From positions 61,702,040-61,766,039 of the forward strand of contig OY743176.1 of NCBI GenBank assembly GCA_963555705.1: a DNA stretch of 64,000 nucleotides, in the 5' to 3' direction. A program made the translations under genes and the position numbers. Shown piece after piece: positions 21,312 through 33,604 of this stretch (position 1 is its first letter; each line of letters begins with the position of its first letter). This stretch comes from Ligustrum vulgare. Its lineage: Eukaryota; Streptophyta; Magnoliopsida; Lamiales; Oleaceae. Below the pieces are notes generated by a model. The model was not told the DNA's origin. It saw only the letters and a program-made list of their open reading frames with translations, and made no database searches.

Positions 21312-23515
21312 ATGCCTAGTCGAGTTCTCTCTTATAAAACCCCTATTCATTCACTGCAAACCTCTTTTCCAAAGGTCAGATTGCACTATTCTCTCCCTTC
21401 AAAATTATTCGGTTGTACCACCTTCGTACATGACCATTCCCCTGGTCATAGTAAATTGGACCCTCGTGCCATCAAATGTGTCTTCATTGGTTACTCACCC
21501 ACACGAAAAGGGTACACATCTTACAATCCAATCACAAAAAAAGTATATAAGAGTCTTGATGTCACATTCTTCGAACATGATTCTTACTTCCAAGAAACTT
21601 CTCTTCAGAGGGAGAACATGAGTGAAGATCGTTTCATACTCTTTGACATTTTCGACCCATATCCCAACAACCTCAGCTTGCCACACCCAGAATTAGGAGT
21701 GGAAAAACAAATTGACAATGAAATACGTGTCTATTCAAGAAGACCAAAACCAAGGCATCAAGAGGATCTAACCTTTAAAGCACTGCCAGAATCAGATCCG
21801 GTGATAGCTCTTGATCCCATTGAGTCATCTCATAAAGGTAATCCTACTCCTCAAGAAATTGATCTACCTATTGCACTTAGAAAAACATCTCGTTCTTGTA
21901 CACTTCATCCCATCTCCAAATTTGTGTCTTATAATAATCTGTCAACTGCATTTCACACTTTTATCTCGAAGCTTGATAGCACTGAAATTCCAAAAAATAT
22001 AGAGGAGGCATTGGCAATTTCAGAATGGGAAAATGTAGTAATGGAGGAGATTAGAGCCTTGGAAGACAATGGAACTTGGGAATTTATGGAGCTACCAAAT
22101 GGAAAAAGAACTGTGGGATGCAAGTGGGTATTCACGGTAAAGTATAAAGCTGACGGAACCATTGAACAATACAAGGCACGTCTGGTAGCAAAAGGTTTTA
22201 CACAAACCTATGGAATTGACTATACAGAGACATTTGCTCTAGTGGCAAAGCTGAACACATTTCAAGTACTTTTGTCACTGGCAACTAATTTGGATTGGCC
22301 TCTTTAGCAACTCGATATAAAAAATGCATTTCTGAATGGTGAATTGGAAGAAGAAGTGTATACGGACATACCACCGGGATTTGGTAACAACAAGAAAGTC
22401 TGTAAGTTAAGAAAATCACTTTATGGCCTTAAACAATCTCTGAGGGCTTGGTTTGACATATTTACTAAGGTGATTAAAGGACAAGGGTATCAACAAGGAC
22501 AGTCAGACCATACGATGTTCGTCAAGATAGCATATAATGGAACCAGGACCATTCTGATTGTATACATAGATGACATAATTCTCACAGGAGATAATATGGC
22601 AGAAATGGAAAGATTAAAGTCCATTATGGCACAAGAGTTCGAGGTAAAAGATTTGGGACAGATGAGATATTTTCTCGGAATGGAAGTTGTAAGATCAAGG
22701 AAAGGAATCAGTGTATCTCAGAGAAAGTATATTCTTGATATCCTAAAGGAAACCAGCATGCTTGGATGTAAACCAAGTGGTACCTCAATTGATATGGGGA
22801 AAAGATTCGAAAATAATGGAGAATTCGTTGACAAAGATAGATATCAGAAATTGGTTGGTAAACTCATCTATTTATCACACACTAGACCTGATATTACATT
22901 TGTAGTCAGCGTAGTAAGTCAGCACATGCACTCACCAAAGGAAAATCACATGGAAGTAGTATACAAGATTCTCAGATATCTCAAATGGTCTCCTGGAAAA
23001 GGCTTGTATGTTAAGAAAAGTGAGAGCAAGGAAGTAGAGGTATTCACTGATGCAGATTGGGCAGGTGCCATCGAGGATAGGAGATCTACAACCGGATATT
23101 GTACATTTGTGTGGGGGCAATTTAGTGACTTGGAGGAGTAAAAACCAGAATGTAGTAGCTCGTAGTAGCATTGAAGCTGAATTTAGAGCCATAGCACAAG
23201 GAATTTGTGAAGCATTATGGATAAAAAAAACTCCTTGAAGAATTACAAGTCACGAAAAATCCACCAATTAAAATGTATTGTGACAACAATGCAGCAATCA
23301 ACATTTCTCTTAATCCAGTACAGCATTATCGGACTAAGCATGTAGAAGTGGACAGACACTTCATAAAGGAAAAGGTGGAGACATGGATTATTTGTATGAC
23401 TTATGTTCCTACCAAAGAACAAACCGCGGACATTTTCACTAAGGGACTTCCACGACAAACATTTGATGATCTTGTGTGCAAGTTGGACATGATCAACATC
23501 TACGATCCAACTTGA
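21312..23515 (+). pseudogene. Copia reverse transcriptase and RNase H (nearly intact)
   Basis: 21312-22307 runs from the end of integrase (KCVFIGYSPTRKGY) to the RT start (WEFMELPNGKRTVGCKW, YKARLVAKGFTQ). A TAG at 22305 interrupts it before QLDIKNAFLNG, where the family has His or Gln. It continues at 22344-23141 with SLYGLKQS, the catalytic VYIDDIILTG (about residue 75 of that frame), and RYFLGMEV. RNase H follows with FTDADWAG and, after a small deletion-type frameshift near 23120, SSIEAEFRA, CDNNAAINI, and PTKEQTADIFTKGLP, ending at 23515 beside the purine tract. Confidence 0.92.
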
Positions 23516-23523
23516 GGAGGGAG

Positions 23524-23714
23524 TGTTGAAATCTCTTAATTATTGTAATTGATTATGATTAGTGTGTGTAAATATAGGGTTTCCTTGTTTAACATAGATT
23601 TGATTGTAGGTGATTTATTTTCCTTTTTAGAGTTATTCTTGTAATCTATTTATTGCTAGTACTAATTCAGTGAATATATGAAAAAAGAATATTCCCCAAT
23701 TCATTCTTTCATTA
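23524..23714 (+). repeat. Copia 3' LTR
   Basis: 191 bp, preceded by the purine tract TTGAGGAGGGAG and followed by the GTTAG duplication. Confidence 0.92.
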
Positions 23715-23719
23715 GTTAG

Positions 23720-24154
23720 AAACAAAGATGGGAATCAGCTTCCAGTGTACTATGTGAGCAAAGCTTTACTAGACACCGAAACAAGCTACCCTGACATGGA
23801 GAAGCTCGCCTTAGCTCTTATCACGGTGGCTCGTAATCTTTGCCATTATTTTCAATCACATTCCTTCGGAGTGCTCACAAATTTCCCCATGAGACAAGTA
23901 CTGCAGAAGCCAGACGTGTCTGGAAGACTAATGAAGTGGGCAATAGAAATTAGCCAATACGACCTGACATATATAACCCGGACAGCGGTAAAGGGCCAGA
24001 CATTGGTCGACTTCATAGTTGAGTTTACCCATCCGCCGGAGGTGGAAATGTTTGAAAATACTGCAGATTCTCAAGAATGGGGATTGTTCGTTGATGGATC
24101 ATCTACCGAAGGAAGGGTCGGTGCTGGCATGATACTAGTGAGCCCAGAGGGGTA
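23720..24154 (+). pseudogene. Tat RNase H end and start of second (archaeal-type) RNase H
   Basis: The frame from 23745 gives YYVSKALLDTETSYPDMEKLALAL, the retroviral-type RNase H continuing from 11950 across the copia insertion. Then comes TRTAVKGQTLVDFIVEF, the link to the second domain. The second RNase H begins EWGLFVDGSSTEGRVGAGMILVSPEG. Its first catalytic Asp (FVDGSS) is retained. At 24154 it is cut by the solo LTR 24155-27974. Confidence 0.88.
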
Positions 24155-25503
24155 TGTTAACTAGAAACACACCACAAGTGCACGTATCGCATACAAATGA
24201 TAGTAGACTAATAAGTCCGATTTATCGATCCCAAAGAGATTGTCTACTTCAATTACACTCTAGTTTAATCAATTTAAACAAAAAACACACAATAAAGTTT
24301 TGGTTTTGGAAATGTTTTAGTATTAGAATTAAAATCACAATTGTAAATAAATAACTAGAAAAATGGTGATAACTTGATGATAAAGGAGTGTTGGGATTCT
24401 TGATTCCGCTTGACCATTACCCAATTGAATTCTCAACAAGCAACTAGAAATACAAATTATTAATCATGTCAGATCAGATTTTTCAAGCTTAGTCAATTAC
24501 CTCTCTCGACTGAAATCTACCCTAATTAGTGGAATTAACCTACTATATTTCTATGTCGATTAAAAACACACCAATTGCATTAACACTTTATGAAAATAAC
24601 TCAATGGATCATCTAGGATTTTAGGTATATCTCTATTCTAAACAAGAACCTAGACCAAATATTGTATTGATCTAGAATACACAACAATTTCTCAATAATT
24701 GTACATCCCATGAAATCCAAGCATAAATGTGGCCACAATAAATGCAAGTCAATAAATACAACAATAAATGCACAAGATAATAAATAGCTTAAATTCTTAA
24801 TATAAGCATTAAAATCAACTAAGTTAGGTCAAATTTCATCAATCATCCCAACACTAAATAACTTAGCTCATAGTGAAATAACAATAAAATTCAAGAATTA
24901 AATGCATCATTTCAACCATGAAGTAAAGTAAATAGAGAAATATGAAAATTAAGCAACAATACTTCCCTCCACCAATGATTCTTGTTTCAAAATATCACTA
25001 TTCTTCCACAATAATGTTGGTATTTCTCTCCTAAATCAAAATTCACCAACTAAACTAACTAATTACAAGAGAAAATGACAAGATGAAAGCAAAGAAAATG
25101 AAGAACAATGAAAGAATATGGTTTTTGGGTGAAAGAGGAACAAGAATAATAAAAAACCCTAGCCAAATCACTCAAAAATATCCATAAATCGCGTAAACCC
25201 GCGTACAACAGCATTTGGGCCAAATCGGGTTGGCCCAAAATATTTTTCAGGGAACTGACCAAGCGATCGCGCGCCTGAAGTGCTAGCGATCACATGGTCG
25301 AACTTCAAACTTTCGGGTTGGATTTTGGCGCTAGTCGCCAACGCGAACTTGGTCTACCTACGCGTTCGCGTGGTTCACCTGGTTGATGTCTTGCAACTTG
25401 ATCCTTCTTTTAATTGCAATTGAGATCCTCCAACTTTCGATGTCGATCAACTGGTCTCCAAAGTTTTCGATTTCTTTCAATTAAGCCCTTCTAAAAGTGC
25501 ATT

Positions 25504-26541
25504 TGTAACGCCCCGAGTTCCGAGAAACGCGGGAACATCACTTTTCTAAATTTTTTAATAAACTTTATTGCGGAAAATGACTAAATATTAAATGTCACAT
25601 TTAATGAATAAAAGTTTAGCGATAATTCAGATTAAATAAAATAATTCTTACAAACTTATTAAAATGAAAATTCTTGATAAATTGAAATGATTGTTTCGAA
25701 ATCCACGACTTTCAAAAATAAAATCCAATTTATATTTGTCGTCATTGCCCATCACTCGCCACCGTCACCGAAATCTGCAAAAATTGTTAAAAACAACGGG
25801 GTGATTATTTCAAAATGAAATACTCAGTAGACTCAACTCCAATAATTAATCTATAAGATAATTGGACAAGTAATCATGCAAATAATGTAGTGACGTTCTT
25901 TTCTTATCCATAAGCATCATAAAATGAGTGCAAATGAACACATTCTTTTCTTGTCATCATGCTAGCAGATAAGTTACGACGTGCATAACATAAATTCTCA
26001 AATTTATCTCATACGAGATATTCTTTTCTTTTCTCATGCAATTAAGCATACAAGATCACAACAAATCCACATAATCACGTGCAATTATAATCTAAATCAA
26101 TTAGTGGGGGCGAGTCTACCTTTAACGTTACGAGTTCTCAAAAATTGGAGCGGGAATAGTACGTCAGCTTCTCAAATCACCAACTGCTTCGTCTAGCCAA
26201 AAAGTAAATTAATTAAATTAGTATTTTATAAGTTCAAAGGATTTAAACGTGACAAAAAAAAGGTTTGAGGGCTAGATTGAAATTTAAAAGTTTAGGGACT
26301 GAATTAGGCTTTTCGAAAGAAATGGAGCTGATTGTAGGAATTAAGGAATACATGGACTGATATGTCAAGCACCGAAGTCTTTGGAACTGAATTGAAACAT
26401 CTTAAATTTACAGGAGCCGAAACTGAAACTTTAAAAGAACGAAAGGATTAAAACATTCATTTAGAAAATTTGGGGGTTAAAAGGGCAATTTTCAAAACTT
26501 AAAATTAATAAAAGTCCTCATTATTCTCTCTCTCAAAATTG

Positions 26542-26586
<45 letters not shown>

Positions 26587-27668
26587 CAAGCGAGCGATGG
26601 GGGAAAAAGAGGAGCTGCTCCTCTCCGTTCCGGCGATGGTACCGCCGTGTAGTGGTGGCGGGACGGGCGTGTGAAGAGGAGGGTTTTGGGCTTGGGTTTT
26701 GGTGCGGTTGTGATGCGAAGAAAGGGCCAAAATTACGGTTGAAGGTTCGCGATTTGGGGGCTCCGCCGACGAAGGGACTCTGGTAACTGTTGAGGTAAGT
26801 TATGGGTAATGTTTTGAAATTCGGTTTTGGGTTTGATTTTGGGGATTTGGCTTGGATTTGAGCGTTGGGCAGGGGCGGCTTCGAGGGGTGGTTGGCTGTG
26901 TGTGGTTTTGCTTGGTGGTCCAATGGTGGTGATGATGATAATGGGTTGTGCAGTGGAGGTGTGGTTGGGGTGTTGCTGCGGTTGGTCTTGGCCGTGGAGT
27001 TGGTGGTGGCGGTTTGGATGTATTTTGGTTCGGTTGGTGGTTGATTTCGTGCAGTGGTGCCAGGGTGATGATTTTAACTTGTGGAATTTGTGTGCAGCAG
27101 TTGAGAAGGTCGAGAGCTTACCCAGAATTGTGTGGTTTCTCGGTTGTGTGAGGGATTGGAAAAATAAACTTAGGTTGCTTGATTAATTTTGGTAGATTGA
27201 GGCAGAATTTTGTGGTTTATGTAATGTGTGGCAAATTATGTTAGGTTAATGATTTGAGGGGATGCAGATTTGGACAGCTGCATAGAAATCTCTTGATTGA
27301 GGATGAATTGCAGTAAATTAGCCATTGTTATTACGGAAAAGAGGGAGAGGATTAGGGAGTGGAAATGGAATTAACATGTGGGGAAAATGGATTTTTGGGA
27401 AATTCAGAATTATTCCATGTAGGGCTGGAGTTTGAGATTTTGGATTTAAAATCATTAAAATTTGAATTAGGATTTTAAAAATTGTGACATTGGAATATAT
27501 TTTAAAATAAAATTCGAAAATTTAATTACGATGAAAATAAATTTAATTTCATTCATAATTTGGCTAGACGAACACTCCTTTAAATTAAATTGGAAAAGTC
27601 GTAGCGACGCGCATTTAAAGTTTTAAAACATTTTATTTAAAAAGAAATGAAAATTCCCGGTCGCTACA
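25504..27668 (+). mobile_element. Solo LTR of a Tekay/Del-like gypsy family
   Basis: 2165 bp from TGTAACGCCCCGAGTTCC to CCGGTCGCTACA, with GCATT duplications at 25499-25503 and 27669-27673. A start of TGTAACRCCCCG and a length above 2 kb are usual for Tekay/Del LTRs; that assignment is by resemblance. It holds a (GA)n microsatellite. A 119-codon frame at 26827-27186 has no recognisable domain. It lies inside the minus-strand solo LTR, so it is younger than that one. Confidence 0.82.
26546..26583. repeat. (GA)n microsatellite
   Basis: About 19 uninterrupted GA units within the Tekay-like solo LTR. Confidence 0.95.
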
Positions 27669-27979
27669 GCATTTGAGGTCCTTTATCTTTTGAGAACTTT
27701 CAATTTAGTCCCTGGACCAATTGTGCGAGAAGTTCACAACTTTTCAAAAGTGACAGATTGGTCCCCAAACTTCTAATCCTTGCAAGATTTGGCTATTTTC
27801 TCCTCAATTTCTTCAATTTAACATTATTTTACTTCTTTCTTGTGTTTTCTCCATGTAATTGAATGTAAAACCTATTTAACCACAAAATATGCACAATTAA
27901 GTAGGTATTTGTCAAAATTACTCAAAAAGTATTACCATAAATGTATGAAATATGCATGTAAAATGCACTCAACAGGGTA

Positions 27980-28500
27980 CAAGCTACACAACATAGTCTG
28001 TTTCGATTTTAGAGCTTCAAACAATGTAGCGGAATACGAAGCACTTCTAGCAGGTGTAAAGCTAGCCATAATTTTGAAAATTAAATTATTGACAGCGAGT
28101 AGTGATTCCCAACTCGTAGTGAGCCAAGTCAATGGGAAGTTCGCCGCCAAGGAACCCACCATGATCGCGTACTTGAAGAAAGTAAAAGATCAGTAGCTCA
28201 TTTTGAGAAATTTGAGTTGATCCACATCCCTAGATCCAAAAATTCGAATGCGGATGCTTTGTCCAAACCGGGAAGTAGCAAGGACACTGAACTCCTCAAC
28301 ATGGTGCCCATTGAACATATGCCAGCCTCCTCTATTGATTCTAGGGCTGAAATATGTACAATAGACGAGGAGAGCTCTTGGATAACATCTATTCTTACTT
28401 ACTTAAAATATCAGACTCTACAGGATGATCTGGATGAAGCTCGAAAATTACAAAGGTATGTAGCTAACTTCGTCCTCATCGATGGGTTGCTTTATAAATG
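27980..28500 (+). pseudogene. Tat archaeal-type RNase H, second half
   Basis: After the solo LTR the frame reads FDFRASNNVAEYEALLAGVKLA (the Glu-containing second motif) and LTASSDSQLVVSQVNG (third Asp motif) to a stop at 28196. The next frame, from 28217, gives IHIPRSKNSNADALSK, the last catalytic Asp and conserved end. Catalytic residues are present but the chain is split by the insertion and by a TAG. A second RNase H of this type between RT/RH and integrase is diagnostic for the Tat lineage. Confidence 0.88.
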
Positions 28501-28516
28501 AAGTTACATCGAGCCT

Positions 28517-29510
28517 TTGTTACAATGCATTAGTCCACCCGAAGGAAGGTACATAATGAAGGAGATTCATGAGGGCATTTGCGATAATCATGCCGAGGCA
28601 TTGTCATTAGCTCAGAAAGCCCTGAAACAGTGGTATTTTTGGCCCACAATGCGGAAGGACGCGCGTGACTTCGTCGAAAGTGCGATAAGTGTCAGAGATA
28701 TACATCCATACCATAGCAGTCACACCATGAGTTAAAGGTGGTGACTAGCCCTTTCCCCTTAGCAAAATGGGGAATCGACATCATTGGTCCTATGCCTAGA
28801 AGCTTCGCGATTGTTGCAATAGATTACTTTACCAAATAGGTCAAGGCAGAACCCCTAATGAAGATTATCAAGGCAAACACATCCAAATTTATTTGGAAGA
28901 ACATTATTTTCAGGTTCAAAGTTCCGCACTTGTTGGCGACTGAAAACGCAAAGCAGTTCAAAAATAGAAAGGTTGATGAGTTGTGCGATGATCTAGGAAT
29001 TTGCAAATTATTCTCATCGCCACACCATCTAGAATCAAAGAAGGGTGCTTGGGTAGATGAACTTCCCAAAGTCTTATGAGCATTTAGGACTACCTCTCAC
29101 ACTGCAACAAGAGAAACCCCCATCTCAATGGCTTATGGATCCGAGGCAGTGTGCTCGGTAGAAAGCGGAGTTCCCTCTCCTCGCCAAATTCACTATGATG
29201 AAGCAATAAACGAAGAAGCTCAAAGGGCGGATCTATACTTCCTCCTAGAAAGAAGAAGTGAATCACGGGTTGTGTTGGCCCGCTACAAAGAAAAGATGGC
29301 ACGCTACTACAACAAGAAGATAAAGTAATTAGGGATCTAGTCCTCAAAAAGGTCCTCCCTTCAACCCAAGGACCAGGAGTAGGGACTCTAGGTCCTAATT
29401 TGGAAGGGCCTTATAAAGTCATCGATGAGGTAGTGCCAGGGACTTGAAGGATAGAAGACCTATCCGGAGTACCCTTGCCTAATCCTTGGAACAAGGGTCT
29501 ATTTTTAGTA
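28517..29510 (+). pseudogene. Tat integrase (broken)
   Basis: 28517-28735 carries the N-terminal zinc-binding remnant: EIHEGICDNHAEA.SLAQKALKQWYFWPTMRKDA. One His of the usual HH pair is changed to Asp (ICDNH) and the CxxC is damaged. The catalytic core follows in pieces: FPLAKWGIDIIGPMP (first Asp, 28752 on) and AIDYFTK (second-Asp region), then SSPHHLESKK where the family has an Asn/Glu box. 29128-29328 covers the end of core (ETPISMAYGSEAV, YKEKMARYYNKKIK). The tail after 29340 resembles the GPNLEGPYKVIDEV stretch. At least four stops are present. Confidence 0.88.
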
Positions 29511-30520
29511 AAGGGAGTTTCCCTTACTTTGTAATATCCTCGTCCGACTATATGGAAATTATATAATAAAGGGCTTCCTTACAAAAGTTCGCACCAAGCA
29601 AACTTACTGGCATTACCGAGTTAAACCAAAACAAATCCCCGAGGCACCTCGATGAAGAGACTAATGCCTTTGCCTTATCTAAAGTATATCTTTTCTTATG
29701 CCAAGCAAATAACAGCGAGATTATCGGATTACTCTATTTAGAATTCCCACGCAGGGGACTCCTGGGAACCTGCGCAGCACTTAGTGCGCCTCGATCGAAG
29801 GTGACAAACCACCAACAATAGTAGTACCTTATTTTGCTTAAAAGAAAAATGATAAGTTTCTTCTTTAATTAATTAAGGGTTGTGGTCAATCTCTGATTAC
29901 AGTTACTTTGAAAGAAAGTAAGAATGAACCCTTCTCATAATGGTTCTCGCAGTCAAAAGAGCCATATTGATAAAGTGATACACACTAGAGACTGTTGTGT
30001 AGCTGAATTTGAACACTTATCAATCAAATCTAACCGGTGAACATGAATGTCTTGAACTTCCTGGTCAGAGGGACTATCCTAAAAATATAAATATATCATA
30101 CAAACGCATCGTACAAATCATGCAAACGTTGAATTTCACAAAATATTCAAAACATTAAATTAACAAGAGAAACTACATTGTTCAAAGATAAATCATTACA
30201 AAAAATGAAGGGTTATGCCTAGCCCAGGAAAAAATAAAAAGAATCAAGGAGGAGGGGCATCCTTTGCAGAGTTACCACCTGGGACAACTTGACAGGGATT
30301 GGCAGGATCATCAGCAGGATGACCTTCTTCTGTTCTATGTCTTGTGGTTCGGGGTACAGCGCCTCAATCTTGGAGAGATCCAAATATGGGAACTCTTCTT
30401 TTACGTCCCCCAAAGTCATCTGGTACCAATGTTGCCAAAGATCCTCTGCATAAGCTCATATTCTTCAATATTCTTGAAGGTGTCCTTAAAATTTTGAATA
30501 CCCTCGGCCACTTTGACTTC
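29511..30520. other. Tat 3' spacer
   Basis: Non-coding region between integrase and the antisense frames. It contains a block with GCACCTCGATGAAGA and short AT-rich tracts. No independent gene is seen. Confidence 0.6.
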
Positions 30521-30526
30521 TACACT

Positions 30527-31540
30527 CTATTCCAGAAGCTTGAGCTTTCCCTCTGTCGAGGCCAAAGATTCTGCATATTTTCGCCGGACCTCCTTTGCCT
30601 CCTCTATATCCTTCTTCAGATCGACAACTTCATCAAAAAGTTTGCCCTTCATAGTATTAGATTCTACAAGGGCTTCGGCAGTTACTGCTTGGGCATAGCA
30701 TGCATTGTTATTCTTCTTACAAAGGTTGGCCACGTCCTCATCTGAAGAAATAAGGTCCTTCTTCAGCCGCTCATTATCTTCCTTAAGAGCTCGTGAGGAG
30801 TTTTTCTCCTCATGAAGAGACCTCCGGGCCGTGGAGAAGGCTCCTTCAGTTCCTTAATCTCCTGAACCATGCTATCCGCATTGCGCAAAGCTACTTTGGT
30901 GCTCGCTTCCCTTTGTTTAAGTTCCCTAATTGGCCTTTCCAACTCGTCTACTAAAGCTAGGGTCCTAGTACTTAGAGCCCTAATGGTAAGCAACTTCTGA
31001 CTAGGGGAACTCTTGGAAGCAAAGGATTCCCACCCTTCTGTCCAATAGCTACCCATCGCAATGGCAGCCTTAGCAGCATATTTCGGAAGGGACTCCAGAC
31101 CATCGAAATTCAAAATGGATGGTTTAGGAACCAGGCTATCCTTAATTCGAGTCACTTCCAAGGAAATCTCCTGATCAGTCCTCTCTACATGGTATGGAGA
31201 GGGCACGATTGATGTCTCCGCACCTTTGGTAGATTTGGGCAGGTTAACAGAAGGAATGCCCAAAGAAACCTCCACTTCATGAGACGGACCCTTAGAACCC
31301 CTCTTTAATCCTTTCAAAGGTGGATGTTCTTTGGACATCACCTCCATCACTTCATCCTCATTGTCACCCGCCTATTCAAAAAGAGCCTGTGGGAGCCTTA
31401 CTTTCTCTTTCCTCCGGGCTTTCTTCTCTTTATCCTCACCCTCAACAATTTTTCGGCCATGTTCCTTCTTTACAGCGAGAAGTTGTGGCCCAGATTGTAC
31501 TGAGGCAGGCGAGGCCCTCGACCCTACAAGGAATACGTTG
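30527..31540 (-). pseudogene. Antisense frame of the Tat element, coiled-coil part
   Basis: On the minus strand, 31350-30763 gives 195 residues: a Ser/Pro-rich start, then GLESLPKYAAKAAIAMGSYWTEGWESFASKS, then a long charged helix rich in Leu, Glu, Lys and Arg (ALVDELERPIRELKQREAS, SMVQEIKELKE). The helix continues in another frame at 30733-30527 (VVDLKKDIEEAKEVRRKYAESLAS). It lies downstream, on the same strand, of the frame at 33126-32452 and is probably the C-terminal half of the same protein. Antisense frames in this position are known in Tat-lineage elements. Function is unknown. Confidence 0.65.
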
Positions 31541-32004
31541 AGTCAAAAGATGCAGTATAAGCAAACATGTTAAAACAGGAGAAAGGTGTGAACATACCCA
31601 TTTCTCGCATTAGACCGTGTTTTACAAAGAGCCTTTTGGAGGTTATAATTTTCTAAAAATCGTCTCGGTATTTGAATAGCTTTTTTACAACCTCCAAGTC
31701 CTCCTTAGGAAGTTGGTGGGCGTATGTTTGACCTACAAGATCAAAAGGAGTACATAAGCATAGGAGATGAAAAAATGCAGATGCAAGAGTACCCGTGCAC
31801 CCACATAAGAAAGCATAAGGACTCACGGGGGTAAGAAAGGGTTTGGGGAACCGTTATTTCAGGAACCGGATCCAAAGGAGTACACTGCCTGTCACCTCCG
31901 ACCTAAAATCACTGGGTTCTCCAATTCTTGAGGGAGGTCGGATGCCATGTAATGATGGGAGGGTACTGACCTCTGGGAGTTAAATAATACTAGTCCTTCA
32001 CGTC

Positions 32005-32916
32005 TGATCTCTTATCTTTATCCCTCCTCGCGGATTTCTTCGACACATACAAAGTGTGGATGATGTGAAGAGAAATTGGATGGTTTGGATTGACTTCTTT
32101 CCAAATCAGCCACGTCCCCACTATCTGAGTCCAAAAGTTGGGGACCACTTGATAAGGGCACACGTTGTAATTTCAAAGGAGGGCTCTAAACAATGGATGG
32201 AGAGGCAAGCGCATCCCGCATAAGAAGGTGTCGAGAAGTACCGCAACTTGACCATCCGGGGGCAACAAGGCCGGCACTATGGACTCGGGTGTATGACCTG
32301 TATCTCCCGAGGCATCCTATATACCAACGATACTTCAGTAATGTCGTTCCCCCTAACCTCTGTCTTAACTTCGTTTGACTCCCACTGCTCCGGCTGAGGC
32401 AAAGAATCTACATGTAACCCAAATCCTTATTAACATAATCCGCCAAATCCTCTACCTGGGTGATCTCTTGTCTTTCTCCCTCCTCGCAGCTTTCTTCGAC
32501 ACATACAAAGTGTGGATGATGTGATGAGAAATTGGATGGTTTGGATTGACTTCTTTCCAAATCAGCCATGTCCCCACTACCTGAGTCCAAAAGTTGGGGG
32601 CCACTTGATAAGGGCACACGTTGTAACTGTGAAGGAGGGCTCTAAACAATGGATGGAGAGGCAAGCGCATCCCGCATAAAGAAGGTGTCGAGAAATACCA
32701 CCACTTGACCATCCGGGGGCAACAAGGCCGGCACCATGGACTTGGGTGTATGACCTGTATCTCCCGAGGCATCCTATATACCAAAGATACTTCAATAATG
32801 CCGTTCCCCCTAACCTCTGTCTTAACTTCATTCGACTCCCACTGCTCCGGCTGAGGCAGAGAATCTACATGGTAACCCAAAGCCTTATTAACATAATCCA
32901 CCAAATCCTCTACCTT
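32005..32916 (-). repeat. 456-bp tandem duplication in the antisense region
   Basis: Units are about 32005-32460 and 32461-32916. For example CGACACATACAAAGTGTGG occurs at 32041 and 32497. They are over 90% alike by eye. At 456 bp (152 codons) a frame could be kept, but each copy now has its own frame changes. Confidence 0.9.
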
Positions 32917-33126
32917 GGCGATCTCCTCTTTGGTTAGGCCTAGTTCCTCCCTATGAGCCCTAAAAGGGGGCCGTACCCCTAAACCGGATTCCTGTGCCCC
33001 AGATGAAGTGCTCGCCACCTCTTTCCCCCTCAAATCTCTTTCCCGCTTACTCCGGATCTCCAGTAATGACGCCTCTTCTTCAGTTGATAATTTGGTCATG
33101 TATGGTTGAAATGAATCTTCACTCAA
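32005..33126 (-). pseudogene. Antisense frame of the Tat element, putative gypsy-type transposon domain
   Basis: The minus-strand frame 33126-32452 gives 224 residues. It opens acidic/basic (EEEASLLEIRSKRERDLRGKE). Its second half, after a probable frameshift, reads FSTPSLCGMRLPLHPLFRALLHSYNVCPYQVAPNFWTQ. A Pro-Leu-His-Pro-Phe/Leu-Phe-Arg motif followed by 'P.Q..PN.W' is characteristic of the plant 'putative gypsy type transposon' family (Pfam Transposase_28, by memory, not searched). The family name is historical and no activity is established. The block is duplicated in tandem, which adds a second truncated copy at 32005-32460. Confidence 0.65.
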
Positions 33127-33604
33127 AGATATTATACTACAGAACCGCTATTCTCTTTTCTTCCTACGTTCCCTAAAAAAGTGGGAACTAAATCCTAAGC
33201 AGGACAAAGGACAAAAGCCCCTTATGGGGTTATCCACCACCGCCAACTCCTTTGAATCCACTCTCCCAGATCCTTCCATGTTCCCCAAAACCAAACAAAC
33301 CCACAGGTGTAACACATGAAAAGAAATGCACCTAAAAGGAAAAGAGAATAAAAGGAAAAAGCTATAGAATACACAAACGGGAATGAAGAGTTACTTGTTG
33401 GACAAGAGGCGAGAATTCTTTGGATGGGCGACGCAGCAGGAGGTGCGACAGTGAACAGTAATTTCTAGCGGAAGATCAAAGGGCTTGCAATGAAGAAGCA
33501 AAGAAAGTCACGAAGAGAATTTCTAGGAGTGTTTAGAAAAGGTGAAAAGGAAAAAACGAAGGAAGATAAGGGTTTTATAAGATTGTGCTGCAGATCTAGC
33601 CCGT

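Larger units (their letters stand above)
11957..23714 (+). mobile_element. Ty1/copia retrotransposon inserted in the Tat RNase H
   Basis: Short LTRs of 191 bp (11957-12147 and 23524-23714) differ at about nine positions. The duplication GTTAG flanks it at 11952-11956 and 23715-23719, rejoining the Tat frame on either side. The LTR ends by this reading are TGTTGA...CATTA rather than ...CA. A PBS matching initiator tRNA-Met (TGGTATCAGAGCC) begins at 12148, and a purine tract (TTGAGGAGGGAG) precedes the 3' LTR. Order of domains: gag, protease, integrase, RT, RNase H, the copia order. Without the 6.9-kb inner element it is about 4.8 kb. Several stops make it defective. Confidence 0.93.
24155..27974 (-). 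mobile_element. Solo LTR of an Athila-like family, minus strand, itself interrupted
   Basis: It is bounded by GGGTA duplications (24150-24154 and 27975-27979). Read on the minus strand it begins TGTTGAGTGCATTTTACATG and ends GTTTCTAGTTAACA. Without the inner element it is about 1.65 kb. It shares architecture with the 13570 LTR: a similar U3 start, a shared 'AATCCCAA' region, and a GCGATCGC pair (25263 and GCGATCAC at 25286). No PBS, gag or pol is attached, so it is most likely the product of LTR-LTR recombination. Confidence 0.82.

Noticed and set aside
26492..27186. Frames on both strands with Arg-Glu or Leu-Ser runs and a Trp/Gly-rich 119-codon frame
   Set aside because: They translate a GA microsatellite and GC-richer LTR sequence inside the Tekay-like solo LTR; no domain.
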